A stretch of 64,000 bases of DNA from Nocardioides sp. YR527 (GCF_900101045.1 NZ_FNFN01000002.1:434001-498000); one strand, 5' to 3'. Positions 18,113 to 26,236 are shown, counted from the stretch's first letter. A program made the numbers and translations. The notes: a model not told the origin generated them from the letters alone.

Positions 18113-19627
18113 TCAGGCGAACCGGATCACGCCGTCGGCGACCGGCGACCCGAGGGCCTTCATATCCACGAGATAGTTCTGCTTCGCGGCCCACGGAGCC
18201 CGGTCGCCGGCCTTCGGCATGAGGTCCAGCGAGCGCTGGATGTAACCCGAGGACAGGTCCATGAACGGCCGCTCCTCGACGCTCGGGTCGCGGGTGACCG
18301 CGGCGACGTCGTAGCCGTTCTCGCCCATGAAGTCGAGCAGCCGGATCACGTAGTCGGTGACCAGGTCGGCCTTGAGCGTCCAGGAGGCGTTGGTGTAGCC
18401 GATCGTGTAGGCGAAGTTGGGCATCCCGGTGATCATCAGCCCCTTGTACGCCATCTGCTCGGGAAGGCTGACCGGCTCGCCGTCGACGGAGTAGTCGAGC
18501 CCGCCGAAGAGCCGCAGGTTGAGCCCGGTGGCGGAGATGACGATGTCGGCCTCGAGGGTCTCGCCCGACTCGAGCTCGATGCCCTTCGGCACGAAGGCCT
18601 TGATCCGGTCGGTCACCACCGCGGCGTACCCCTCGCGGATCGACTTCATCATGTCGCCGTCGGGGACGAAGCAGATCCGCTGGTCCCACGGGTTGTAGGG
18701 CGGGTTGAAGTGCTTGTCGACGTACGCGATCGCCTCGTCCTTGGTCATGCCAGGACGGCCGCCGCGGGCGGTGAGGCCGTTGATCCACTGGTCGCGGATC
18801 ACCTTCTTGACGACCCCGGGTGCCCGGCGGGCGATCTGGTAGGTGCCGACGGTGAGGGCGATGTTCTCCCAGCGAACGGTCTCGTGGCCGATCTTCTCGC
18901 GCACGCGCTTGAAGGGGAGCTTGCCGAGCAGCTTGAACGGGGCCGTCTTCAGCAGCGACGCGATCGCGTCCTGGCCCGGGCGGGAGAGGATGTAGGTCGG
19001 GGTGCGCTGCAGCATCGTCACCTTCTCGGCCCGGTCGCTGCCCTCGCCCGCCAGGTTGGGCAGGAGGGTGACGGCGGTCGCGCCGGAGCCGATGATGACG
19101 ACCTTCTTGCCCGCGTAGTCGAGGTCCTCGGGCCAGTGCTGCGGGTGGACGAAGGTGCCCTCGTACTCGTCGAGACCGGCGAACTCCGGCTGGTAGCCGT
19201 TGGCGTAGTCGTAGTAGCCCGAGCAGTTCCACAGGAAGCCGGCGGTGATCTCGGCCGGGCCGTCAGCGGCCTCGACGGAGACCGTCCACTGCTTGTCCTC
19301 GGTGCTCCACGCGGCACCGGTGACCTTGTGGCCGTAGTGGATCAGCTTGTCGACGCCGTAGTCCTTCGCCGTGCGGCGCAGGTAGTCACGGATCTGGTGA
19401 CCGTCGGCGAGGGCCTGCGCGCTCTCCCACGGCCGCCACCTGAAGGCGAAGGTGAACATGTCGGAGTCGGATCGGATGCCCGGGTAGCGGAAGAGGTCCC
19501 AGGTGCCGCCACTGGCCTCACGCTGCTCGAGGATCGCGAGCGTCTTGCCGGGCAGTCGCTCGCGGAGCTGTGCGGCCGCTCCGATGCCAGAGACGCCGGC
19601 CCCGATGATCAGTACGTCGACATGCAT
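18113..19627 (-). CDS. EthA-like Baeyer-Villiger flavin monooxygenase
   Basis: A 504-residue class B flavoprotein monooxygenase. The start at 19627 gives MHVDVLIIGAGVSGIGAA, placing the FAD GxGxxG motif at the N-terminus; longer starts have no family support. Signatures include GGTWDLFRYPGIRSDSDM, the BVMO fingerprint variant YEGTFVHPQHWPEDLDY (F to Y at the first position), the second NADPH motif IIGSGATAV and GYTNASWTLKADLV. These segments closely resemble what I know of mycobacterial EthA, which activates ethionamide. The natural substrate is presumably a ketone. A 25-base inverted repeat sits 27 bases upstream of the start. Confidence 0.92.
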   Translation of the reverse strand: MHVDVLIIGAGVSGIGAAAQLRERLPGKTLAILEQREASGGTWDLFRYPGIRSDSDMFTFAFRWRPWESAQALADGHQIRDYLRRTAKDYGVDKLIHYGHKVTGAAWSTEDKQWTVSVEAADGPAEITAGFLWNCSGYYDYANGYQPEFAGLDEYEGTFVHPQHWPEDLDYAGKKVVIIGSGATAVTLLPNLAGEGSDRAEKVTMLQRTPTYILSRPGQDAIASLLKTAPFKLLGKLPFKRVREKIGHETVRWENIALTVGTYQIARRAPGVVKKVIRDQWINGLTARGGRPGMTKDEAIAYVDKHFNPPYNPWDQRICFVPDGDMMKSIREGYAAVVTDRIKAFVPKGIELESGETLEADIVISATGLNLRLFGGLDYSVDGEPVSLPEQMAYKGLMITGMPNFAYTIGYTNASWTLKADLVTDYVIRLLDFMGENGYDVAAVTRDPSVEERPFMDLSSGYIQRSLDLMPKAGDRAPWAAKQNYLVDMKALGSPVADGVIRFA

Positions 19628-19653
19628 GTGGGCCAGGTTACCCGGGAGTACAT

Positions 19654-19678
19654 GTTTGCGACACCCTGTCTCGCAAAC
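19654..19678. promoter_or_regulatory. Inverted repeat upstream of the monooxygenase gene
   Basis: GTTTGCGA (19654-19661) and TCGCAAAC (19671-19678) separated by 9 bases, just upstream of the monooxygenase start. The flanking 12-mer ACATGTTTGCGA is also present in the hairpin at 48334-48372. It is a candidate operator. Confidence 0.45.
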
Positions 19679-19897
19679 TTTTGCAAGCAATCCGGATCTC
19701 CACTTCCTGTGAACGACACGGCAAAACAAGTGCCGCCCAACTTCCGCAACCGCGCGCGAAGTCACTACGCTGCGGTCTGCAGTCGTGGGGGCGGCACGCA
19801 TCCACGGCGATTTCGGGGTCACTCACCCATCGCTTTCGGTGGCTGAGGCTGCATGCGGGCCGCACAGTGCGGCCAATGGTCTTCGAAAGGTTTTCGA

Positions 19898-20731
19898 GTG
19901 TTGAGTTTGGTACGCACCGGCGCGGTCTTCGCCGGCATCGCTCTCGCTGGTGCGGCAACATCCGCTCCGGCCTTCGCGACGGGCAATGACGACCCGGCAG
20001 GCAACAACGGCACGGTCAAGATCGAGGAGAGCGCCCTCCCTGACGACGCCCCCGACGACACGCCCGAGAACAACCCGCACCAGAAATGCTCGTTCGACAT
20101 CGAGTGGTACGGCTTCGACGAGGGTCCCGAGGTCATCTCGAAGGTCAGCATCGTGCTGCACGCACCGACGCTCGAGGGTGACCTCGAGATCGACGGTCCG
20201 CTCGAGGTCACCGTCGGCGGCGACTCCGCCAGCGGCGCCGGCACCGAGACCGGCCTGGACGCTCGCGAGACCTACACGCTGACCTCGAGCGGCATCCCGC
20301 ACCCGAAGCAGGGCTTCCACGCCAAGGTCACCGTCGAGACCCCGGGCTCGATCGGCAACGACACCAAGTCGAAGGTCTTCTGGTTCGGCGACTGCTCCGT
20401 TCCGGAGTCGGAGTCCCCCACTCCGACGCCCACTCCGACGCCCTCGGAGCCCACCGAGTCCGAGTCGCCGTCGGAGGAGCCGTCCGAGGAGCCGTCCGAG
20501 GCCACCCCGCTCTCTGACGAGAGCGAGCCCGCCGACGAGGAGTCCTCCGCCGCACCAATGAGCGACTCCGAGGTCCCGACCGACATCGACGCCGGCCTCG
20601 CCGGTGACAGCGACTCCCCCGTGCCCGCGATGTGGCCGCTGCTCGCCATGCTCGCCGGCGCTGCCGCCGCCGGCACCGCGCTCGTCGTGGTCCTGCGTCG
20701 CCGCGCTGTCGCTCTGGTCCACAAGGACTGA
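19898..20731 (+). CDS. Secreted, C-terminally membrane-anchored acidic surface protein
   Basis: A 277-residue protein. The start chosen is GTG at 19898, seven bases after GAAAGG, which gives a signal peptide (VLSLVRTGAVFAGIALAGAA to APAFA). A globular part of about 130 residues follows with two cysteines (HQKCSFDIEW and FGDCSVPES), then a low-complexity Pro/Thr/Ser/Glu stretch (PTPTPTPTPSEPTESESPS) typical of a cell-wall-spanning stalk. It ends with a hydrophobic helix (AMWPLLAMLAGAAAAG) and RRR. There is no LPxTG motif, so it is held by the helix rather than by a sortase, unless SPVPA is used. Function is unknown. Confidence 0.8.
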   Translation: MLSLVRTGAVFAGIALAGAATSAPAFATGNDDPAGNNGTVKIEESALPDDAPDDTPENNPHQKCSFDIEWYGFDEGPEVISKVSIVLHAPTLEGDLEIDGPLEVTVGGDSASGAGTETGLDARETYTLTSSGIPHPKQGFHAKVTVETPGSIGNDTKSKVFWFGDCSVPESESPTPTPTPTPSEPTESESPSEEPSEEPSEATPLSDESEPADEESSAAPMSDSEVPTDIDAGLAGDSDSPVPAMWPLLAMLAGAAAAGTALVVVLRRRAVALVHKD

Positions 20732-20757
20732 GCCAACCCGCCCCAAGCACTGACCAA

Positions 20758-20803
20758 GTTGTGAAGCTGAGAGTGGCCTATAGGTCACCCTCAGCTTCAC
20801 AAC
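20758..20803. repeat. Family B palindrome copy 1, bidirectional terminator position
   Basis: Perfect 14-bp outer arms (20758-20771 with 20790-20803) with further pairing inward to a CCTATAGG centre, so nearly all 46 bases are paired. It lies between two convergent genes. A second copy with compensatory changes is at 36666-36711. Confidence 0.8.
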
Positions 20804-20815
20804 TCGTTTTGCTGG

Positions 20816-22003
20816 TCAGTCCTGGAACGCGGCGCCCTTCTCGATCAGCGCGTCCGCGTCGTCGACACCCCAGGCGGCGAGGGCCTCGCGGGTGTGCTGG
20901 CCGGCGCTGGCGGCCGGTCCGGCACCCAAGGTGGAGGTGGTCCGGCTGAACCGCGGAGCGGGGGCGGGCTGGGTGACGCCGTGGTGGGTGACGTACGTCT
21001 GGCGGGCCTGCAGGTGCGGATGCGTGGCGGCCTCGGAGGGGGTGAGGACGGGGGCGACGCAGGCGTCGGTGCCCTCGAAGAGCTCGGCCCACTCGGCCAT
21101 CGTCTTCGACGCGAAGGTCTTCTCGAAGAGGGAGCGCATCTCGTCGTAGCGCTCCATCTCGTACTGCCCCGGGCAGACCCCGTCGAGCCCGAGCCGGGTG
21201 ACCATCTCGGCGAAGAACTTGCCCTCGAGCGCACCGACCGCGACCTGGCGACCGTCGGCGGTGTCGTAGAGCGCGTAGAACGGCATCGCGCCGTCGAGCA
21301 GGTTGCTCTGCCGCTGCTCGTGCCAGGTGCCGGAGGCGAGCATGCCGGAGATCATGGTGGCGAGGTGGGCGGTGCCGTCGACGATCGCGGCGTCGACGAC
21401 CTGCCCCTGGCCCGTCGTCTTGGCCTCGACGAGCGCGGCGAGGATGCCCATCACCAGGTAGGTCGATCCGCCACCGAAGTCACCGAGCAGGTTGAGCGGG
21501 AAGTGTGGCCGGGCGCGGTCCTGGCCGAGCCCGTTGAGCACGCCGGTCGTGGCGATGTAGGTGAGGTCGTGACCGGCGGACTGGGCCAGCGGGCCCTCCT
21601 GACCCCAGCCGGTCATCCGGCCGTACACCAGGCGCGGGTTGCGCTCCAGACAGGCGTCGGGACCCAGGCCGAGACGGTCGGTGACGCCAGGACGCAGCCC
21701 TTCGATGAGCACGTCGGCGGTCTCGACCAGACGCAGGACGGTCTCGACGGCGTCCGGGTTCTTGAGGTCCAGCGCGATGCTCGGGCGGCCGCGGGTGAGC
21801 AGGTCACCGGCACCCCCGCCGAGCACGTTGCCGCCCGGCCGGTCGACCCGGATCACATCCGCACCCATGTCCGCGAGGAGCGTGCACGCGTGCGGCCCCG
21901 GCCCGATCCCCGCCAGCTCGACGACCTTGACCCCGCGGAGGGGTCCGGTGCCCTGGCCCAATGTCACTGTGGATGGTTCCGTCGACTCAGTCATGACCGT
22001 CAT
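20816..22003 (-). CDS. Alpha-methylacyl-CoA racemase (CaiB/BaiF family)
   Basis: A 395-residue class III CoA-transferase-fold protein. The start is ambiguous among 22027, 22003 and 21994; the fold begins at LRGVKVVELAGIGPGPHACT. Residues typical of the racemase branch rather than of CoA transferases are visible: GHDLTYIATTGVLNGLG (histidine base), NLLGDFGGGSTYLVMG (aspartate) and VAVGALEGKFFAEM (glutamate). It interconverts R and S 2-methylacyl-CoAs, allowing branched or steroid side-chain acyl-CoAs to enter beta-oxidation. This fits the dehydrogenase, fadA, fadB and fadH genes elsewhere in the window. Confidence 0.9.
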   Translation of the reverse strand: MTVMTESTEPSTVTLGQGTGPLRGVKVVELAGIGPGPHACTLLADMGADVIRVDRPGGNVLGGGAGDLLTRGRPSIALDLKNPDAVETVLRLVETADVLIEGLRPGVTDRLGLGPDACLERNPRLVYGRMTGWGQEGPLAQSAGHDLTYIATTGVLNGLGQDRARPHFPLNLLGDFGGGSTYLVMGILAALVEAKTTGQGQVVDAAIVDGTAHLATMISGMLASGTWHEQRQSNLLDGAMPFYALYDTADGRQVAVGALEGKFFAEMVTRLGLDGVCPGQYEMERYDEMRSLFEKTFASKTMAEWAELFEGTDACVAPVLTPSEAATHPHLQARQTYVTHHGVTQPAPAPRFSRTTSTLGAGPAASAGQHTREALAAWGVDDADALIEKGAAFQD

Positions 22004-22101
22004 GCTCCCAGAATTCCAACCGCCCACGCGGCGTGCCCGGATCTCAGAGTCAAGTCCGATACGCTCCGATGCACACTCGCCGGTGCACAGGAGCAGAGAA
22101 G

Positions 22102-23559
22102 TTGTCTCGGGAAATCCCCACGTCCCCCCAGTCGGTCCAGTCGAGCCCCCTGACCGCGAACGATCCGCGCGAGATGGGTCCGTACACCCTCATCGGCCGC
22201 ATCGGCCACGGCGGCATGGGCGTGGTCTATCTGGGTGAGGACGCCGCGGGCATGAAGGCGGCGGTCAAGGCGATCCTTCCCGAGCTCACCTCCGACCCGG
22301 GGTTCCGCGCCCGGTTCGAGCGGGAGATCGAGGCCGCCAAGAGGGTCGAGAGCCGCTTCACCGCGAGGGTCCTCGACGCCGACCCCAGTGCCGAGCAGCC
22401 CTGGATGGCGAGCGAGTACGTCGCCGACCCGCCCCTCAACAAGGTGATCGGATCCGGTCAGCGCCTGTCCGAGATCGACGTACGTCAGCTGGTCGCCGGC
22501 GTCGCCGAGGCCCTCGCCGCGGTGCACGCTGCCGGGCTGGTCCACCGCGACATCAAGCCGGGCAACATCCTCTACGGCGACACCGACCCGTGCGTGATCG
22601 ACATGGGCATCGCCCGCTCCGTCGACGGCACCTCGCTGACCCAGACCGGCAAGGCGGTCGGCACCTACGGCTACCAGGCGCCCGAGCAGGTCCAGACCGG
22701 CACCTTCTCCAGCGCCGTCGACATCTGGGCGCTGGGCCTGGTCGCCTTCGTCGCCGCCACCGGCCGCTGGCCGTTCAGCGGCGAGATCGGCTCGATGGGA
22801 CATCTCCTCACGGGCGAGTCGCCCAACCTGAGCCTGTGCCCGGTATACCTGCGCCCGCTGGTCGCCGCCTGCCTGGCCGAGAACCCGACCGGACGCCCCT
22901 CCGCCGCGGACATCCTCGCCACCAACGGCGACTGGACCCTGCTGCCGGCCCCGGTCACCTCGGAGGAGGAGACGAGCGTCGGCACGCTGTCGCCGGCCGC
23001 CGTCACGGGCGGGATCGCTCGCCCTCCGCACCCCGCCACGGCCTCCTCGAACACCGCCGACCTGCCGACGATGGCACCCACGTTCGCTGAGCCCGCCCAG
23101 CCTGCCGCCCGACGCTGGAAGGTCGCGGTCCTGGCCGCGGCGGCCGTGGTCCTGGTCTCGGCCGGCGTGGCCGTTGCCGCCAATCCCGGCCTCCTGCCCG
23201 GCCAGGAAGACACCCCGAAGGTCGGCGAGGTTACCCCGTCTGCCGAGCCGACCACCGGCGAGAGCAGCACGGCGCCGACCACGCCGGTCGGCGGCTCGGT
23301 CGACACCGGGACGGACCCCGGGCTGAGCGAGGAACCCGGCAACGAGGGTGCGGAGGGCGACGGCGAGGTCGCCCCCAGTGACGGCGCGACCAACGGCGAG
23401 ACGATGCCCGCCGAGTCGCCGGCCTCGAGCGCGACGGCCCCCAGCGACCCGGCCACCGACCCGGCCACCGCGACGCCGACCGCCGAGCCGACCGAGACCG
23501 CGACGGTCGAGCCGACCGAGGATCCCGCCGAGGATCCGACGGCGACCGCGACTCCCTGA
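22102..23559 (+). CDS. Transmembrane serine/threonine protein kinase
   Basis: About 485 residues from a TTG at 22102, eight bases after AGGAG at 22089; the kinase fold itself begins at MGPYTLIGRIGHGGMGVVY. Catalytic features are the VK lysine (AAVKAI), HRDIKPGN, and DMG in place of the usual DFG (VIDMGIARS), followed by GTYGYQAPEQ. After the kinase domain comes a linker, one transmembrane helix (about 23121-23180) and an extracytoplasmic tail of about 120 residues that is only Pro/Thr/Ser/Glu rich, without PASTA repeats. It is divergent from the racemase gene. Substrates are unknown. Confidence 0.92.
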   Translation: MSREIPTSPQSVQSSPLTANDPREMGPYTLIGRIGHGGMGVVYLGEDAAGMKAAVKAILPELTSDPGFRARFEREIEAAKRVESRFTARVLDADPSAEQPWMASEYVADPPLNKVIGSGQRLSEIDVRQLVAGVAEALAAVHAAGLVHRDIKPGNILYGDTDPCVIDMGIARSVDGTSLTQTGKAVGTYGYQAPEQVQTGTFSSAVDIWALGLVAFVAATGRWPFSGEIGSMGHLLTGESPNLSLCPVYLRPLVAACLAENPTGRPSAADILATNGDWTLLPAPVTSEEETSVGTLSPAAVTGGIARPPHPATASSNTADLPTMAPTFAEPAQPAARRWKVAVLAAAAVVLVSAGVAVAANPGLLPGQEDTPKVGEVTPSAEPTTGESSTAPTTPVGGSVDTGTDPGLSEEPGNEGAEGDGEVAPSDGATNGETMPAESPASSATAPSDPATDPATATPTAEPTETATVEPTEDPAEDPTATATP

Positions 23560-23715
23560 GCAGGTCGCCGGAGGGGTTCGCGAGACCCCGGTCACACCGC
23601 GTCCCAGGTTGGATCGATCAAGGTGGCCGGGGCTCTGGGGATGCCGATAATCGAGCCTGGCGGAGTGTGCCGTCCGCCCCGAAATGGGCCTTCCCGAGCA
23701 ACTGAAAGTTGAGCT

Positions 23716-25161
23716 GTGAGCGACACCGACGAGACCTTCAACGACTGGCAGCACCGCGAGGAGCTCGCGGAGACGATGATCCCGATCATCGGCAAGCTCT
23801 ACCGCGAGAAGGATGTCACCATCCTGGTTCACAGCCGGTCGCTGGTGAGCAAGTCCGACATCTCGATCCTCAAGGCCCACCGCTTCGCACGCCAGATCGA
23901 GGGCGAGGAGCTCTCGGTCACCGAGACGTTCCCGCTGCTCCAGGCGGTCGCCAAGCTCGACATCGGCCCCTCGAAGATCGACCTGGGCCTGCTCGCGGTT
24001 CAGTACGCCGAGGACGAGCGCGGTCTCTCCGTCGACGACTTCGTCGCCGAGAAGCTGTCCGGCGCAACGGGCGAGAACAAGCTCGAGCGCAACGGCGGCC
24101 AGGACGTCGTGCTCTACGGCTTCGGCCGGATCGGCCGGCTCGTCGCCCGGCTCCTCGTCGAGAAGGCCGGCTCGCGCCACGGTCTGCGGCTGAAGGCCGT
24201 CGTCGTCCGCAAGGGCGGCGAGGACGACCTCATCAAGCGCGCCTCGCTGCTGCGTCGCGACTCGATCCACGGACAGTTCGCCGGCACCATCACGGTGGAC
24301 GAGAAGAACGGCGTGATCATCGCCAACGGCAACCCGATCCAGTTCATCTACTCCAACGACCCCACGACGGTCGACTACACGGCGTACGGCATCAAGGACG
24401 CCATCCTCATCGACAACACCGGCAAGTGGCGTGACCAGGCCGGGCTCGAGCAGCACCTGCGCCCGGGCATCAAGAAGGTCCTGCTGACCGCGCCGGGCAA
24501 GGGCGACGTCCCCAACATCGTCCACGGGGTCAACCACCAGACCCTGACCGGGGACGAGAAGGTCATCTCCTGCGCCTCCTGCACGACCAACGCGATCGTG
24601 CCGCCCCTGAAGCTGATGGAGGACCGCTTCGGGATCTCCCGTGGTCACGTGGAGACGGTCCACTCGTTCACCAACGACCAGAACCTCTTGGACAACTACC
24701 ACAAGGCCGACCGTCGCGGCCGCTCCGCACCGCTCAACCTGGTGCTCACCGAGACCGGTGCCGCCTCCGCCGTTTCCAAGGCGCTCCCGGACCTGAAGGC
24801 GAAGATCACCGGCAACTCGATCCGCATCCCCACCCCGGATGTCTCGATCGCGATCCTGTCGCTCTCACTCAAGAGCGAGACCTCGAAGGAAGAGGTCGTC
24901 GACTACCTGCGCGAGGCCTCGCTCACCGGCGAGCTGCGTCGCCAGGTGGACTTCACCACCGCCCGCGACGCCGTCTCCTCCGACTTCATCGGCTCCCGCG
25001 CCGCGTCGATCGTCGACGGCAACGCGACCATCGTCGACGGCGACTCCGCCATCCTCTACGTCTGGTACGACAACGAGTTCGGCTACTCCTGCCAGGTCGT
25101 CCGCACCGTGCAGTCGATCTCCGGTGTCGAGTACCCGACCTTCCCGGCGCCCTCTGCCTGA
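23716..25161 (+). CDS. gap: Long-form glyceraldehyde-3-phosphate dehydrogenase (GapB-like)
   Basis: A 481-residue GAPDH starting at GTG 23716. About 125 residues precede the Rossmann fold, which opens with QDVVLYGFGRIGRLVARLLVE. The catalytic cysteine is in ISCASCTTNAIVPPLK and the C-terminal YDNEFGYSCQVVRT is present. The N-terminal extension and overall length match the second actinobacterial type, such as GapB of Corynebacterium glutamicum, which works mainly in gluconeogenesis and accepts NADP. That role here is inferred. The gene follows a kinase gene with 156 bases between, and its 3' end is overlapped by the antisense gene at 25083-25958. Confidence 0.93.
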   Translation: MSDTDETFNDWQHREELAETMIPIIGKLYREKDVTILVHSRSLVSKSDISILKAHRFARQIEGEELSVTETFPLLQAVAKLDIGPSKIDLGLLAVQYAEDERGLSVDDFVAEKLSGATGENKLERNGGQDVVLYGFGRIGRLVARLLVEKAGSRHGLRLKAVVVRKGGEDDLIKRASLLRRDSIHGQFAGTITVDEKNGVIIANGNPIQFIYSNDPTTVDYTAYGIKDAILIDNTGKWRDQAGLEQHLRPGIKKVLLTAPGKGDVPNIVHGVNHQTLTGDEKVISCASCTTNAIVPPLKLMEDRFGISRGHVETVHSFTNDQNLLDNYHKADRRGRSAPLNLVLTETGAASAVSKALPDLKAKITGNSIRIPTPDVSIAILSLSLKSETSKEEVVDYLREASLTGELRRQVDFTTARDAVSSDFIGSRAASIVDGNATIVDGDSAILYVWYDNEFGYSCQVVRTVQSISGVEYPTFPAPSA

Positions 25162-25958
25162 TTCTTCTCGGTGGTCTCGACAGGCTCGACCACCATGGCT
25201 GCCCCTCCTCGCCCGGTCTCCGGGCGAGGAGGGGCGGTCTCGTTCCAGGCCCAGAGAATGGCGTCGGCGCTGGTCAGGCCGACCTGTGCGACGTCGCGGA
25301 GCACGGGCGCGGACCGTAGCCACATCTCGTACTCGACCCGCTCCTTCTGTTTCTCGGCATCGACGCTGAGCCAGTCGACCTCACGCAACGGCCCGTTGAC
25401 CGGCGCACCCCAGACCGTCACCGTCGGTCCGTGCTCGAGCGGCAGCCAGGTCTCCTCGATCGGCGCGAACCAGTCGCCGGCTGGTTCGACGTGAAACGTA
25501 CGAGGCGGAGCGCTTCGGTTCGCAGCCGGCGGCGCACCTCTGTCGTAGGTGTGGCCGGTGACCTCCGCACCGAACACCACCCAGCTGGCGATCGTCGCGA
25601 CCAGCGGGAAGCGGCGGCCGTCCAGGCAGCCCCAGCGGTCCAGCATCAGGCCGAGGAGGGGCGGCACGTACCAGTTCCGTCTGACGACCTCGGCCTGCTC
25701 CGCCCAGGTCTGGGAGAGGTTCAGCTTGCGCTCGCGGCCGAGCCTGACGATCACCGGCCGGACCGCATCCAGCGTCTGGTCCGTGCAACGCGGGCGGGCC
25801 AGCAGGTCGGCCAACCTCCGTTCGTCATAGACGATCGCACTCCCCACCTTCTGCCCCGGGCCGGCGAGGCCGGCGGTCAGAACTCGGTTCGCCTCGACCT
25901 TCCCGATCATGTGCAGCTCGCAGATGCGGCGTATCGCCTCGCGCGTCGTGATCCCCAT
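25083..25958 (-). CDS. Unknown protein with N-terminal helix-turn-helix; 3' end runs into gap
   Basis: A 291-residue reading frame. The N-terminus (MGITTREAIRRICELHMIGK) looks like a small helix-turn-helix of the DNA-binding excisionase kind. The middle has no family I recognise (for example LNLSQTWAEQAEVVRRNWYVPP, RRFPLVATIASWVVFGAEV). The last 50 residues come from a GC-rich hairpin and a family A repeat (giving VVEPVETTEKN) and then from the opposite strand of the gap gene, so they are unlikely to be conserved. The original stop was probably near 25240 and was lost when the repeat arrived. Function is unknown. Confidence 0.6.
   Translation of the reverse strand: MGITTREAIRRICELHMIGKVEANRVLTAGLAGPGQKVGSAIVYDERRLADLLARPRCTDQTLDAVRPVIVRLGRERKLNLSQTWAEQAEVVRRNWYVPPLLGLMLDRWGCLDGRRFPLVATIASWVVFGAEVTGHTYDRGAPPAANRSAPPRTFHVEPAGDWFAPIEETWLPLEHGPTVTVWGAPVNGPLREVDWLSVDAEKQKERVEYEMWLRSAPVLRDVAQVGLTSADAILWAWNETAPPRPETGRGGAAMVVEPVETTEKNQAEGAGKVGYSTPEIDCTVRTTWQE
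25170..25194. repeat. Short family A repeat
   Basis: GGTGGTC and GACCACC arms (25170-25176, 25188-25194) around TCGACAGGCTC. It lies immediately downstream of gap and is read through by the antisense gene as VVEPVETT. Confidence 0.6.
25201..25235. terminator. Strong hairpin downstream of gap
   Basis: A 16-bp perfect GC stem with a TCT loop (25201-25216, 25220-25235). It lies 39 bases after the gap stop and is a likely factor-independent terminator, though without a T-tract. Confidence 0.6.
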
Positions 25959-26012
25959 GGGTTACGGACGGTAGGCAGAATCTCACGGTCCTTCGACCAC
26001 AAACTCGCAGCC

Positions 26013-26033
26013 TGTGGATAACCCTGTGGAAAG
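26013..26033. promoter_or_regulatory. Two DnaA-box-like nonamers
   Basis: TGTGGATAA at 26013-26021 is the exact complement of TTATCCACA. TGTGGAAAG at 26025-26033 is a near match in the same orientation. They lie between divergent genes and about 33 bases from the long palindrome. No dnaA, dnaN or parA gene is nearby. Confidence 0.45.
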
Positions 26034-26065
26034 TCCGTCGGCGCCGCCCATCAGAAGTCGGCTCG

Positions 26066-26132
26066 CGTCCTTTTACTAGACGATGACAGCTTGTGAAGGA
26101 TTCACAAAGCGTCATCGTCTAGTAAAAGGACG
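26066..26132. repeat. Long AT-rich near-perfect palindrome in a divergent promoter region
   Basis: Perfect 22-bp arms (26066-26087 with 26111-26132), a 3-by-3 internal loop (AGC opposite AGC), then a 7-bp inner stem TTGTGAA/TTCACAA and a GGA loop. The arms contain CTTTTACTAGACG, far richer in A+T than the surroundings. It lies upstream of both neighbouring genes, so it is not a terminator for either. Confidence 0.8.
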
Positions 26133-26213
26133 AGATCATCGCCTGACCCGCGGCCCGCGACTCAAGCGCGGCCCCTGGTGGCGACCAGGGACCGGACACT
26201 GGCCACTTCTTAT

Positions 26214-26225
26214 TACTCATGAGTA
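26214..26225. promoter_or_regulatory. Perfect palindrome at the fadH start
   Basis: TACTCATGAGTA is a 12-bp perfect palindrome preceded by an AT-rich stretch (CTTCTTAT). It ends 11 bases before the preferred start codon and would overlap a promoter or leaderless start. It resembles TetR- or GntR-type operators. Confidence 0.5.
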
Positions 26226-26236
26226 GCATACGGTCC

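Noticed and set aside
26013..26132. Replication origin
   Set aside because: There are two DnaA-box-like nonamers and a palindrome, but no dnaA/dnaN genes, no box cluster of the required size and no AT-rich unwinding region.
26066..26132. Integron attC site
   Set aside because: The hairpin lacks the conserved R boxes and extrahelical bases, and no integrase or cassette genes are near.
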